From contig CAIJOK010000121.1 in NCBI GenBank assembly GCA_903822205.1, positions 1 through 39,617 of the forward strand: a stretch of DNA of 39,617 bases, in the 5' to 3' direction. Source of the DNA: an uncultured beta proteobacterium (GTDB lineage Bacteria > Pseudomonadota > Gammaproteobacteria > Burkholderiales > Burkholderiaceae_C). Position 1 is the stretch's first letter. Each line of letters starts with the position of its first letter. Shown piece after piece: positions 1 to 10,211 of the stretch. The notes beneath the pieces were generated by a model. That model saw only the letters and a program-made list of their open reading frames with translations. It made no database searches and had not been told where the DNA came from. The position numbers and the translations under genes are program-made.

Positions 1-134
1 GGTGGGGTTAGTGAGTAAATCTAGGTATTTACAATTTAAGAGGTTAGTGAGCTGGAGCTGGTAGTTCCCTCCCCTGACAAGGGGAGGGTTAGGGTGGGGT
101 TAGTGAGTAAATCTAGGTATTTACAATTTAAGAG
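1..134. repeat. Direct repeat pair with a GC-rich hairpin, DUF559-associated
   Basis: A 42-bp sequence at 1-42 recurs exactly at 93-134. Between the copies lies a perfect inverted repeat, CCCTCCCC (67-74) and GGGGAGGG (81-88) with a 6-nt loop. Short CCCTCCCC hairpins of this style are commonly found directly upstream of DUF559 genes, and a DUF559 remnant follows here. The duplication suggests recombination or slippage at the hairpin. The window edge may cut a longer array. Confidence 0.75.
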
Positions 135-141
135 ATCAGCA

Positions 142-402
142 ATGGAAAAATCTGAAATCACCAAGATTTTTAACAAAACCCAATACAAGCAACGCCGTCA
201 TGAATTACGTCATCACTTGACAGAACCTGAGCAGCGATTATGGAAAATTTTACGCAATAAACAGATGGGCATAAAATTCCGCAGACAGCATGGCATTGGT
301 CATTACATAGTTGATTTTTATTGCCCTGAGCTCAAACTGATTATAGAGGTAGATACCTCGTTCCCATGCTCCTGCGTGGGAATGCATACGGATGCTGAAT
401 AA
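142..402 (+). pseudogene. Truncated DUF559 endonuclease-like protein
   Basis: This encodes the N-terminal half of a DUF559 protein, a family in the restriction-endonuclease-like (Vsr-like) fold group whose cellular role is not established. Seen: the family's opening block, with ARG/LYS-rich residues, LTEPEQRLW, and then FRRQHGIGHYIVDFYCPE and LKLIIEVD. In intact members the last motif runs on into a GGQH-type segment and a further 40-50 residues. Here homology stops exactly where a palindromic repeat begins (about 357), and the frame ends 12 codons later. The ATG at 142 is preferred over upstream codons because those lie inside the direct repeat. The product, about 86 residues, lacks the second half of the predicted active site, so this is probably a dead gene. 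Confidence 0.75.
356..397. repeat. Palindromic intergenic repeat interrupting the DUF559 gene
   Basis: The hairpin TTCCCATGC (361-369), TCCT loop, GCGTGGGAA (374-382) pairs over nine positions with one T-G wobble. It is followed by an ATGCATACGG-type tail. Repeats of this form (CGTTCCCA...TGGGAATGCATAC) are widespread in proteobacterial genomes as dispersed elements. Its left border coincides with loss of DUF559 similarity. From 403 to 599 I see no gene or further recognisable element. Confidence 0.6.
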
Positions 403-599
403 TGGGCAGATCCCGCTACATACTAACCGAACCACAACAGCCAGCGCGGTTATGTTGATGCAGAAGAGCATTGGCGATACGCCAGCGCTAGAGATTATGC
501 TGGGTATGCATCTCCCTACATGCATGTCAGGCTAATGGGTTAGCCGAATGTTTACAAAGTCGGGGAGGTCTGACCATTGCACGCCACACGGGCTAGCAA

Positions 600-1682
600 T
601 CAGGCGGCGATGCCCAACACGACACTTTTGGCTTGCAGATAGGCTGGCTGCACCCTGAGAGATTCCCACGAAGCCGCCGTACCACGCCCGAGCAGCGAGC
701 GTCTGCGCGCTTCGCTGGCGGTTTGCGGCTGCCATAGACCCTGCTCTTGCCCCTGCTGCATGGCCTGGGTCAGCCCATCGATCAACTGATCGATGGCAGC
801 ACCGTCGCCCACCGACTGGTTGCACAGCAGCACCAGGTCGCATCCTGCCTGCATGGCCGCAACCGCCGACTGCGAGTAACTGACGGGCTGTCCGTTGATG
901 ACGCGGGCTGCCGCCATGGACAAATCGTCGCTAAAGATAGCCCCCTCAAAACCCAGGCGTTCGCGCAAAATGCCTTGCAGCCACCGGCCTGAAAAACCGG
1001 CGGGGCGGGCATCGACCGCAGGATAGACCACATGAGCCGGCATGACCCCCGTCAGCGCCAAGCCCAAGCGTTGGTAGGGTGCGGCATCGTCTGCCAGGAT
1101 GGCATCCAGTCCGCGTGTGTCCACCGGCGTGTCGGTGTGAGAGTCTGCCACCACATAGCCATGCCCCGGAAAATGCTTGCCACAGTTGGCCATGCCAGCC
1201 ATCAGCAGGCCGTGCATCAGACTTTGGGCCAAGTGGCAGACCACGGCAGCGTCTGCGTCAAAGGCGCGGTCACCGATGACACTGCTTGCACCGTAGTCCA
1301 GGTCAAGCACGGGGGCAAAGCTCAGATCAACACCGCAGGCACGCAGCTCTGCGCCCATCACATAGCCACAGGCCATCGCCGCTTTTTGGGCCACCCAGGT
1401 GTCCTGGTGCCACAGTTGCCCCAAAGCGCGCATGGGCGGCAGGTGGGTTAACCCGTCGGTCTTAAACCGCTGCACCCTGCCGCCTTCGTGATCGACACAG
1501 ATCAACACATCAGGACGCAGGTCTTTGATACTGCGGCACAACGCTGTCAGTTGCAGTCGGTCTTGCCAGTTGCGGGCAAACAAAATGATGCCCCCCACCA
1601 GGGGGTGCGCGAGTCTTTGGCGGTCTGCCGCGCACAGGGCCAAACCGGCGACATCAATGATCAGGGGTGAATGAAGTGTCAT
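600..1682 (-). CDS. nagZ: Beta-N-acetylhexosaminidase (glycoside hydrolase family 3)
   Basis: NagZ removes N-acetylglucosamine from anhydromuropeptides in the cytoplasm during peptidoglycan recycling. Seen in the 360 residues: DHEGGRVQR (64-72), the family signature KHFPGHG (169-175) followed by SHTDTP (181-186), whose His and Asp form the mobile catalytic loop, and SDDLSM (251-256), which carries the nucleophilic Asp. Length matches the usual 330-360, and no signal peptide is present. The ATG at 1682 overlaps the coaD stop by 4 bp (ATGA), so translation is probably coupled to coaD. Strongly supported. Confidence 0.96.
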   Translation of the reverse strand: MTLHSPLIIDVAGLALCAADRQRLAHPLVGGIILFARNWQDRLQLTALCRSIKDLRPDVLICVDHEGGRVQRFKTDGLTHLPPMRALGQLWHQDTWVAQKAAMACGYVMGAELRACGVDLSFAPVLDLDYGASSVIGDRAFDADAAVVCHLAQSLMHGLLMAGMANCGKHFPGHGYVVADSHTDTPVDTRGLDAILADDAAPYQRLGLALTGVMPAHVVYPAVDARPAGFSGRWLQGILRERLGFEGAIFSDDLSMAAARVINGQPVSYSQSAVAAMQAGCDLVLLCNQSVGDGAAIDQLIDGLTQAMQQGQEQGLWQPQTASEARRRSLLGRGTAASWESLRVQPAYLQAKSVVLGIAA

Positions 1683-2236
1683 GGAATCAGGGGGCAGGGG
1701 GCAGTGGGCAGCGATCCATCGTGCGGGGCATCAAGCTGGCGTGCCTTTTGATGCTGAATTTGATGAAGTCGTTGCTGGACGCATGGCGACACAAACTGCG
1801 AGACATCACCGCCCAGCAAGGCAATCTCGCGGACAAAGGTGCTTGAGACAAACTGGTATCGGTCGCTGGGGGTCAAAAAGACAGTCTCTACCTCGGGCAT
1901 CAGCGTGCGGTTCATGCCGGCCAATTGACACTCGTAGTCAAAGTCCATGGCAGAGCGCAGGCCGCGCACCATGGCCCTGGCCCCCTGCGCCATGACAAAG
2001 TCGCGCATCAGCCCCGTCCATCCTGCCACCTCAACCATGGCATCTTGGCCAAACACCTCTCGCGCCATGGCTAGGCGATCTTCCAGTGAAAACAGCGTTT
2101 TTTTATGGTGACCGGCGGCCACAGCCACGACAACACCCGCAAACAAACGCGTGGCACGGCGAACGATGTCCTCGTGGCCCAGGGTGATGGGGTCAAAGGT
2201 GCCCGGGTAAACGGCAAGGATGGGGGGGTGAGTCAT
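1679..2236 (-). CDS. coaD: Phosphopantetheine adenylyltransferase
   Basis: CoaD transfers AMP from ATP to 4'-phosphopantetheine, the penultimate step of coenzyme A synthesis. Seen: GTFDPITLGH (12-21), with the nucleotidyltransferase TxGH motif, VRGLRSAMDFDYE (90-102), and VSSTFVRE (130-137), the variant of the ISSTxxR ATP-binding motif. Bacterial CoaD is normally about 160 residues. This one has 185 because of a proline-rich tail after residue 165 with no family similarity that I recognise. It sits between murB (53 bp upstream) and nagZ (4-bp overlap) in a minus-strand run. Confidence 0.96.
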   Translation of the reverse strand: MTHPPILAVYPGTFDPITLGHEDIVRRATRLFAGVVVAVAAGHHKKTLFSLEDRLAMAREVFGQDAMVEVAGWTGLMRDFVMAQGARAMVRGLRSAMDFDYECQLAGMNRTLMPEVETVFLTPSDRYQFVSSTFVREIALLGGDVSQFVSPCVQQRLHQIQHQKARQLDAPHDGSLPTAPCPLIP

Positions 2237-2289
2237 GATCTGTTGATGGAATCTGTAGCGCCGATACGATTATCAAGCCCTGCAAAGCG

Positions 2290-3306
2290 CTACCAAACCG
2301 CCGGCTCGATCTCAAGCAGGATGCCAAAGCGCTGTTGCACACTGGCCTGGATGGCGTGGGCCAGGCGCAATACATCGGTACCACTGGCGTGGCCGTGTCG
2401 TCGGTTGATCAGCACCAAAGCGTGCTGGTCATGCACACCGGCGGCACCCAGGGTCTGACCGCGCCAGCCACAGGTGTCGATCAACCAGCCGGCGGCCAGC
2501 TTGATGCTGCCGTCAGCCTGGGGGTAATGCACCAAACGCGGGTGCCCAGCCACCAAACCGGCCCACTGTGCAGAAGTGACCACGGGGTTTTTGAAGAAAC
2601 TGCCGGCGTTGCCCGTCACGTCAGGGTCAGGCAGCTTGGCGCGGCGAATGTCACACACCCAGTCACCCATCTGCTTGGCATCAGGCCGATCGCAGCCGTG
2701 CAAAGTCATTTGGTGGCGGATGTCGGCATAACCTAGCACCGGTGTCCACGGTCTGGGCAGCCGCAGCCTAACCCTGACGATCAGGGCATGGCAGCCGTGC
2801 TTGAAGACCGAATCGCGGTAGCCAAAGCCACACTGTTCGGCAGTCAGGCTAAAGAGGTGACCGCTTGGCAAATCGACAGCGTCCAGCGACAAAAAACGGC
2901 TGTGCAACTCAAGCCCATAGGCACCGATGTTTTGCACCGGTGCCGCCCCCACGGTGCCCGGGATCATCGCCAGGTTTTCAAGGCCCCCATAGCCCTGCGC
3001 CAAGGTCCAGGCCACCAGGTCATGCCACAGTTCACCCGCTCCTGCCTCGACGACAAAAGCATCCTCCGTGGCCTGTACCAGCCGGATGCCCTTGATGTCC
3101 ACCTTCAGCACCAGGGAGGTGACATCTGCCGTCAGCAGCAGATTGCTGCCGCCACCCAAAACCCGTTTGGAAACTCCGGCCCACTCGGGGTCACGCAGCA
3201 AGGCCTGTGCTTGTTCTACCGACGTGATGCGGGCCAAAGAATGTGCTGTGGCAGCGATGTGAAAACTGTTTAAGGACTGTAGGGGGACGTTTTTCTGAAC
3301 TAACAT
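2290..3306 (-). CDS. murB: UDP-N-acetylenolpyruvoylglucosamine reductase
   Basis: MurB is a cytoplasmic FAD enzyme that uses NADPH to reduce UDP-GlcNAc-enolpyruvate to UDP-MurNAc, committing it to peptidoglycan synthesis. Seen in 338 residues: FAD-binding GGGSNLLL (51-58) and IPGTVGAAPVQNIGAYG (115-131), YRDS (163-166), AGSFFKNP (234-241) with the catalytic Ser at 236, and a C-terminal LEIEP with the conserved Glu. These features match the type I enzyme. The open frame continues 200 codons upstream, but that part is antisense to yajQ. The ATG at 3306 gives the normal N-terminus. It is divergent from yajQ across 54 bp, which must hold both promoters. Confidence 0.96.
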   Translation of the reverse strand: MLVQKNVPLQSLNSFHIAATAHSLARITSVEQAQALLRDPEWAGVSKRVLGGGSNLLLTADVTSLVLKVDIKGIRLVQATEDAFVVEAGAGELWHDLVAWTLAQGYGGLENLAMIPGTVGAAPVQNIGAYGLELHSRFLSLDAVDLPSGHLFSLTAEQCGFGYRDSVFKHGCHALIVRVRLRLPRPWTPVLGYADIRHQMTLHGCDRPDAKQMGDWVCDIRRAKLPDPDVTGNAGSFFKNPVVTSAQWAGLVAGHPRLVHYPQADGSIKLAAGWLIDTCGWRGQTLGAAGVHDQHALVLINRRHGHASGTDVLRLAHAIQASVQQRFGILLEIEPAVW

Positions 3307-3360
3307 GACGGTATTGTCAAACACCTTGAGCACCCACCCCCTTAAACCTGCGAGAACGCC

Positions 3361-3846
3361 ATGCCATCTTTTGATACCGTTTGTGAAGCCAATAGGGTCG
3401 ATGTCAAACACGCCGTCGAAAACACCCAAAAAGAGATCAACACCCGCTTTGATTTCAAAGGCACACCAGCCGCGATCGAGCTTAAAGACTTGGCGATCAC
3501 GCTCATCGGCAATGCCGACTTTCAACTGGGCCAGATCGAAGACCTCTTGCGTGGCAAGCTGACCAAACGGTCGGTGGATGTCCGCTTTTTGGACAGGGGC
3601 GATGTGCAAAAAATGGGCGGAGACAAGGTGAAGCAAGTCTTGACCGTGCGCGATGGCATTGAGACCGAACTGGGCAAAAAAATCCAGCGGCTGCTCAAAG
3701 ACAGCAAACTTAAAGTGCAGGCCGCCATTCAGGATGGCAAATTGCGGGTGACCGGCGCAAAGCGTGATGACCTGCAGGCCGCCATGGCCCTGATGCGCAA
3801 AGAGATCACCGACATTCCTCTCAGCTTTGACAATTTCAGGGACTGA
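3361..3846 (+). CDS. yajQ: YajQ family nucleotide-binding protein (DUF520)
   Basis: Small cytoplasmic protein of the YajQ/DUF520 family, 161 residues as expected. Family landmarks seen: the N-terminal [22 protein letters not shown] and a C-terminal [12 protein letters not shown] followed by PLSFDNFRD. Members have two ferredoxin-like repeats and bind nucleotides or RNA. The Xanthomonas homologue has been reported as a c-di-GMP effector, which is worth noting because other c-di-GMP-type proteins occur in this window. Whether this copy binds c-di-GMP cannot be read from sequence. Confidence 0.94.
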   Translation: MPSFDTVCEANRVDVKHAVENTQKEINTRFDFKGTPAAIELKDLAITLIGNADFQLGQIEDLLRGKLTKRSVDVRFLDRGDVQKMGGDKVKQVLTVRDGIETELGKKIQRLLKDSKLKVQAAIQDGKLRVTGAKRDDLQAAMALMRKEITDIPLSFDNFRD

Positions 3847-3870
3847 TTTAGACAATACAATACAATGCAA

Positions 3871-3957
3871 TAAATTAGATACCTTATATTTTGGCGTAAA
3901 TTTCACTTTACGCCCATGAATAGGGCGTTAGATGCTATCTATTTTATATTTATTAAG
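3871..3957. repeat. AT-rich dispersed intergenic repeat, copy A
   Basis: The 22 bp at 3871-3892 match 35433-35454 with two mismatches, and the 27 bp at 3919-3945 match 8151-8177 with two mismatches. Between these blocks lies a perfect 8-bp inverted repeat, GGCGTAAA (3893-3900) and TTTACGCC (3907-3914). No U-run follows the stem, so it is not a clear terminator. AT-rich repeats of this kind between genes are typical of Comamonadaceae genomes; their function is unknown. Confidence 0.6.
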
Positions 3958-4017
3958 TTGGTAATTTGTTGTGTTTAGTTTGACGATCAACCCTGTGCCT
4001 GATGCCCTGTTCACAGC

Positions 4018-5007
4018 ATGAACCTGCTGATCAAGTCCGAGGATGAATACGAAGACCTGCTGGGTCTGTGGGCCGACCTGGAGTCGGGTCTGGGCATGGT
4101 GCTGGGGCATCCTGGCTGTGTGCCTGAGTTTTTGCAACGAATTTTGCAATACGACCAGTGGCTGCAAAATTTGCTTGAGCGCGATACCGACCTGGGCCTG
4201 TACCTGTTGTTTCAACTGACCATTCACTCGCCTGTGGGCTACAGCGCTTCGCATGCCTTGGTGTGTGCGGTGTTGTGCCATTTGATCGCCCTTGATTTTG
4301 CGATGCCGCAGCCCGATCGCGACGGCCTGGTTCATGCGGCCATGACCATGAACATTGCCATGACCCGCTTGCAAGACACGCTGTCCACTCAGCGCGGTCG
4401 CCCCACGTCAGCGCAGCAAGCCGCCATCAAGACCCACGCCGCAGACAGCACACGCCTGCTGGGCCGCATGGGGGTCAGCGATGCGTTGTGGCTGAACACC
4501 ATCTTGTTGCACCACCAGGATGAAAAATCTGACGATTTGGCCGACACCGTGCCCGCCCCGCTGATCTCAGCGCACCATCTGGCCCGCATCCTGCGCACCG
4601 TCGATCGTTATGCCGCGATGATCAGTCCACGCCAGTCCCGCGAGGGCCGCAGTGCGGCAGAGTCAGCCCGATCAATTCTGCGCGGCAACAACCCACTGGA
4701 TGACGACGTTGGTGCAGCCCTGGTTCGCATCGTGGGGCAGTGTCCACCTGGCACCTTTGTGCAATTGGACGACAACCAGGTGGCCATCGTGACCCGTCGC
4801 AGCGATCGCCCCAACCTGCCCGATGTTGCCATCGTGATGGACGGCAACGGCATCCAGGTTAAACCCCCCAGACTGCACGCCACAGCCATCCATGCGCACC
4901 CCGCCATTCGATCGGCCCTGACGGCGGCAGCCGTACCAGAGCACATCAACCACCATCTGATCCTGCAACTGGGCCAACCACCGCATGTTGAACGGGTGGT
5001 CAGATAG
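4018..5007 (+). CDS. Degenerate HD-GYP-like phosphohydrolase-family protein
   Basis: A 329-residue soluble protein resembling the betaproteobacterial HD-GYP-related family. Seen: SASHALVCAVLCHLIA at about 77-92, a following helix VHAAMTMNIAM where catalytic HD-GYP proteins carry the His-Asp pair, then IKTHAADSTRLL and a HHQDE stretch at about 166-170, and a C-terminal beta-rich segment ending near GTFVQLDDNQVAIV. The metal-coordinating HD dyad and the GYP triad are not recognisable, so I infer a binding or regulatory role rather than c-di-GMP hydrolysis. No signal peptide or membrane span. Start ATG follows the AT-rich repeat. The S66 peptidase gene begins 1 bp after the stop. Confidence 0.75.
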   Translation: MNLLIKSEDEYEDLLGLWADLESGLGMVLGHPGCVPEFLQRILQYDQWLQNLLERDTDLGLYLLFQLTIHSPVGYSASHALVCAVLCHLIALDFAMPQPDRDGLVHAAMTMNIAMTRLQDTLSTQRGRPTSAQQAAIKTHAADSTRLLGRMGVSDALWLNTILLHHQDEKSDDLADTVPAPLISAHHLARILRTVDRYAAMISPRQSREGRSAAESARSILRGNNPLDDDVGAALVRIVGQCPPGTFVQLDDNQVAIVTRRSDRPNLPDVAIVMDGNGIQVKPPRLHATAIHAHPAIRSALTAAAVPEHINHHLILQLGQPPHVERVVR

Positions 5008-5008
5008 C

Positions 5009-6034
5009 ATGACATCAACTGACCAAGACACATCCCAAGACACCATGCCAAGGGTACAAGCTCACATTTACATCTATTCGCCCTCAGGGGCCGTGCGTGA
5101 CAAGGCGGCTTTTAGACGCGGCGTGGCCCGGCTGACGGCCTTGGGCTATGCGGTTGAGGTGGACAGCGCGGCGCTAGACCGTCACCAGCGTTTTGCAGGG
5201 GACGATGCCACGCGTCTGGCCGCCATTCACCGAGCAGCCGCCAGCGGGGCCGATCTGGCCTTGATCTCTCGCGGAGGCTATGGGCTGACGCGCATCTTGC
5301 CGGGCATTGACTATGCGGCAGTAGCACAGGCCATTGACAAGGGCACACGGTTTATCGGCATCAGTGACTTCACGGCTTTTCAAAGTGCGGTGTTGGCGCA
5401 AACAGGCCAGCCAACCTGGGCCGGCCCTGCCCTGTGCGAGGGCTTTGGCATGGCGCACCACCACGGTGATGACAACGCTGATGACGCTGATTCTGCGGCC
5501 CTGACCGAGGCCTGTCTGCAAGACCTGATGCGTGGACAAAACGCCGGCGTGGCTTGGCGTTTGCCACGCAGAGCGTCCAGGTCACCGGGGGCCATCACCC
5601 CCTCAGCAATGCCGCCCCCCAATGAGGTACACATCAGCCAAGCGGTTTTGTGGGGCGGCAATCTGACGGTTTTGACATCGCTGCTGGGCACACCGTATTT
5701 CCCGTCGGTGAAGGGCGGTATATTATTTTTAGAGGATGTGGCCGAACATCCGTATCGCATCGAACGCATGCTGACCCAGCTTTTGTACGCCGGCGTTTTG
5801 GCCAGGCAGCAGGCAATTTTGATGGGGCAGTTCACCGAGTTCAAACTGACACCGCATGACCAGGGTTTTGGTCTGCACAGCGTGGTGGACTGGCTGCGCC
5901 AGCGTGTCGCTGTGCCGGTTTTGACCGATCTGCCCTATGGTCACGTGGCCGCCAAGGTGCTGCTGCCAGTAGGGGCCAGGGTGAACTTGACCGTGACAAA
6001 ACGACAGGCCAGTTTGGGGTGGTGGCCCGCATAA
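5009..6034 (+). CDS. ldcA: LD-carboxypeptidase (peptidase family S66)
   Basis: Serine peptidase that removes the terminal D-alanine from murein tetrapeptides in the cytoplasm, part of peptidoglycan recycling, fitting nagZ nearby. Seen: SRGGYG, the family's RGGYG motif (about 89-94), GISDFTAFQ with the nucleophilic Ser of the GxSDxT motif, EDVAEHPYRIERM with the catalytic Glu, and PYGHVAAKVLLPVG with the catalytic His. Length 341 is slightly above the usual 300-330, partly from an insertion around residues 155-190. The ATG at 5009 is chosen because it lies directly after the upstream stop; the ATG at 5045 is also possible. Confidence 0.92.
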   Translation: MTSTDQDTSQDTMPRVQAHIYIYSPSGAVRDKAAFRRGVARLTALGYAVEVDSAALDRHQRFAGDDATRLAAIHRAAASGADLALISRGGYGLTRILPGIDYAAVAQAIDKGTRFIGISDFTAFQSAVLAQTGQPTWAGPALCEGFGMAHHHGDDNADDADSAALTEACLQDLMRGQNAGVAWRLPRRASRSPGAITPSAMPPPNEVHISQAVLWGGNLTVLTSLLGTPYFPSVKGGILFLEDVAEHPYRIERMLTQLLYAGVLARQQAILMGQFTEFKLTPHDQGFGLHSVVDWLRQRVAVPVLTDLPYGHVAAKVLLPVGARVNLTVTKRQASLGWWPA

Positions 6035-6040
6035 GTCTTC

Positions 6041-6562
6041 ATGAAAGATAGCCCCATGATGATCTCTCTCATCGGTATGCCAGGCTGTGGCAAGTCCACG
6101 ATTGGCAGACAACTGGCCAAACGCCTGCATGTGGCGTTTTTTGACTCGGATCAAGCGATCGAGCAGCAGCAAGGCTGTTCGGTGCGGGCATTGTTTGACC
6201 AAGAGGGTGAGGCCCGCTTTCGTGACCTTGAATCGGGCGTGATCGATGATTTGACACTCAAGTCTGATGGCGTTTTGGCCACTGGCGGCGGTGCGGTTTT
6301 GCGTATGGTCAATCGTCTGAATTTGCGCCAGCGTACCCGTGTGGTCTATCTCAACGCATCGCCTTATGACCTCTTTGTGCGCCTGCACCACGACAAAAAT
6401 CGACCGCTGCTGCAAGTGCCTGATGTGCTGGGGCAATTGCGTTTGTTGCACTCGCAGCGTCATGGGCTGTACTGCGAGACCGCGCATTTCAGCCTGGATA
6501 TTGGCAGGCCCTCGGTGGCCACCGTGGTCAATATGATTTTGATGCAGATTGAGCTTGGGTAG
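6041..6562 (+). CDS. aroK: Shikimate kinase
   Basis: Phosphorylates shikimate with ATP, the fifth step of the shikimate pathway. Seen: Walker A GMPGCGKST (12-20), the shikimate-binding Asp in FFDSD (33-37), GGGAV (82-86) and KNRPLL, the lid region. 173 residues is the usual size. It starts 6 bp after the S66 peptidase, so the two are probably cotranscribed. The ATGs at 6056 and 6059 are alternative starts that would trim five or six residues. aroC, two steps later in the pathway, follows 460 bp downstream; aroB, the usual partner of aroK, is not in the window. Confidence 0.95.
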   Translation: MKDSPMMISLIGMPGCGKSTIGRQLAKRLHVAFFDSDQAIEQQQGCSVRALFDQEGEARFRDLESGVIDDLTLKSDGVLATGGGAVLRMVNRLNLRQRTRVVYLNASPYDLFVRLHHDKNRPLLQVPDVLGQLRLLHSQRHGLYCETAHFSLDIGRPSVATVVNMILMQIELG

Positions 6563-6649
6563 CCTGCTCGTCACTTGTGGTCAGGCTGACAGACTCACAT
6601 ATCCGCATCCTTTCGGCCCGTAAGGCCAGCAACGAAGAAAGGCGCAATC

Positions 6650-6937
6650 ATGAGCATTCCTGATCTGATCAAAACCCGGTTATCCAAAGACCGCCCCATG
6701 ACCTCCATCACGCTGCGCATCCCGGTTGATGTGGTGGATTCGATGAAAAGCATTGCGCTACAGCGCGGTTTTTCTGGTTACCAGTCACTGCTAAAAGCCT
6801 ACCTGAGCGAAGGACTGCGCAACGATGAGGTCAAATTCAAGTTTGACCCTGCTTTGCGGCTAATGGATGCACTGAAAAAGCGCGGAGTGGCACAAGAAGT
6901 GCTTGACGACGCTGTGCGAGAGCTGGTTTCGGCATAG
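6650..6937 (+). CDS. Orphan CopG/ribbon-helix-helix antitoxin-like protein
   Basis: A 95-residue protein. Residues 17-55 match a ribbon-helix-helix DNA-binding domain: beta strand TSITLRIPVDV, then helices through SMKSIALQRG, the turn FSGYQSLL and KAYLSEGLR. This arrangement resembles the CopG-type antitoxins of type II toxin-antitoxin pairs. The remaining C-terminal residues are charged and would normally contact a toxin. No toxin-sized frame is seen on either side: aroK ends 87 bp upstream and aroC begins 88 bp downstream. An ATG at 6698 could be an alternative start at the RHH strand. Likely a solitary regulator or relic. Confidence 0.75.
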   Translation: MSIPDLIKTRLSKDRPMTSITLRIPVDVVDSMKSIALQRGFSGYQSLLKAYLSEGLRNDEVKFKFDPALRLMDALKKRGVAQEVLDDAVRELVSA

Positions 6938-7025
6938 CCGTGAACAAACGCAAACAAACGCAACCAAGCGCAATAAGGCAAAACCCATGCGAACAAGCGC
7001 TGTGGCTCAGGGATAATCCCGCGCC

Positions 7026-8120
7026 ATGAGCGGAAATACTTTTGGAAAACTTTTTGCCGTCACCAACTTTGGTGAGTCCCACGGCCCGGCCATTGGCTGC
7101 GTGATCGACGGTTGCCCCCCCGGGCTTGGCCTGTGCGAGGCCGACATTCAGCCCGATCTGGATCGGCGCAGGCCAGGCAGCAGCAAGTTTGTGACCCAGC
7201 GCCAAGAGCTGGATGCCGTTGAGATTGTGTCCGGCGTGTTTGAGGGGCAGACCACCGGAACACCGATCTGCTTGTTGATCAAAAACACCAATCAGCGCAG
7301 CCAAGATTACACAGGCCTGGCCCAAACTTTTCGCCCTGGCCACGGCGACTACACCTATTTTCAAAAATACGGCAGGCGTGACCCTCGTGGCGGCGGTCGA
7401 TCCAGCGCACGTGCGACGGCCCCCATGGTGGCCGCAGGTGCGGTTGCCAAAAAATGGCTTTTGGAGCACCACGGTACGCAGTTCAGGGGCTGCATGGTTC
7501 AGATGGGCGAGATTGTGCTGGCCTTTGAGTCCTGGAGCCACGTGCCGCTCAATCCTTTTTTTGCCCCTGTGGCCGATGTGTCAGGCCTTGAAAACTATTT
7601 AAGCGCTTTGCGCCACGACGGTGACTCTTGCGGGGCGCGGCTGCGCATTGTGGCCAGTGGTGTGCCAGTGGGCCTGGGCCAGCCCTTGTTTGACAAGATG
7701 GATGCAGACATTGCCTACGCCATGATGGGGGTCAATGCGGTCAAGGGCGTTGAGATTGGGGCGGGCTTTGCCAGCGTGGCTCAGCGCGGCAGCGTTCATG
7801 GCGATGCCCTGTCACCCGCAGGTTTCAAGGGCAACAACGCTGGCGGTACGTTGGCAGGCATTACCAGCGGTCAAGACCTGGAAGTGTCGGTGGCGGTCAA
7901 GCCCACCAGTTCTATCCTGACCCCCCGTGAGTCGATCGACATCCACGGTTGCAGCACCCAGGTGATCACAGAGGGCCGCCATGACCCCTGTGTGGGCATT
8001 CGCGCTGTGCCAGTGCTTGAGGCCATGCTGGCGCTGGTGGTGATGGACCACGCTCTGCGTCATCGTGCCCAGTGTGGCGATGTGCAAACCACGCTGCCTC
8101 CTATCGCGGCGCAGGTCTGA
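7026..8120 (+). CDS. aroC: Chorismate synthase
   Basis: Converts 5-enolpyruvylshikimate-3-phosphate to chorismate using reduced FMN, the last common step to aromatic amino acids and folate. Seen: the N-terminal signature GNTFGKLF then FGESHG, the FMN and substrate loop RPGHGDYTY followed by [17 protein letters not shown], a C-terminal [10 protein letters not shown], and [13 protein letters not shown]. Length 364 is typical. It has its own start after the orphan RHH gene and is convergent with hemB across 46 bp. Confidence 0.97.
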   Translation: MSGNTFGKLFAVTNFGESHGPAIGCVIDGCPPGLGLCEADIQPDLDRRRPGSSKFVTQRQELDAVEIVSGVFEGQTTGTPICLLIKNTNQRSQDYTGLAQTFRPGHGDYTYFQKYGRRDPRGGGRSSARATAPMVAAGAVAKKWLLEHHGTQFRGCMVQMGEIVLAFESWSHVPLNPFFAPVADVSGLENYLSALRHDGDSCGARLRIVASGVPVGLGQPLFDKMDADIAYAMMGVNAVKGVEIGAGFASVAQRGSVHGDALSPAGFKGNNAGGTLAGITSGQDLEVSVAVKPTSSILTPRESIDIHGCSTQVITEGRHDPCVGIRAVPVLEAMLALVVMDHALRHRAQCGDVQTTLPPIAAQV

Positions 8121-8150
8121 CGGGCGACTTATCCGGCTAAAAAACCCGTC

Positions 8151-10118
<1,968 letters not shown>

Positions 10119-10211
10119 TGAAATAAAGGCTAAAAAAAACCTAATTTTGGCCGTTATATGATCTACGAAAGGAGGAAAGACCTCTGGACCTTATCCGCTG
10201 TCTGAATCACC

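Noticed and set aside
2290-3906. Whole 538-codon minus-strand open frame as one gene
   Set aside because: Only the part from the ATG at 3306 matches MurB; the upstream 200 codons are the antisense of yajQ and have no similarity.
3893-3914. Inverted repeat after yajQ as a terminator
   Set aside because: The 8-bp stem is perfect, but no T-run follows on either strand; it belongs to the dispersed repeat.
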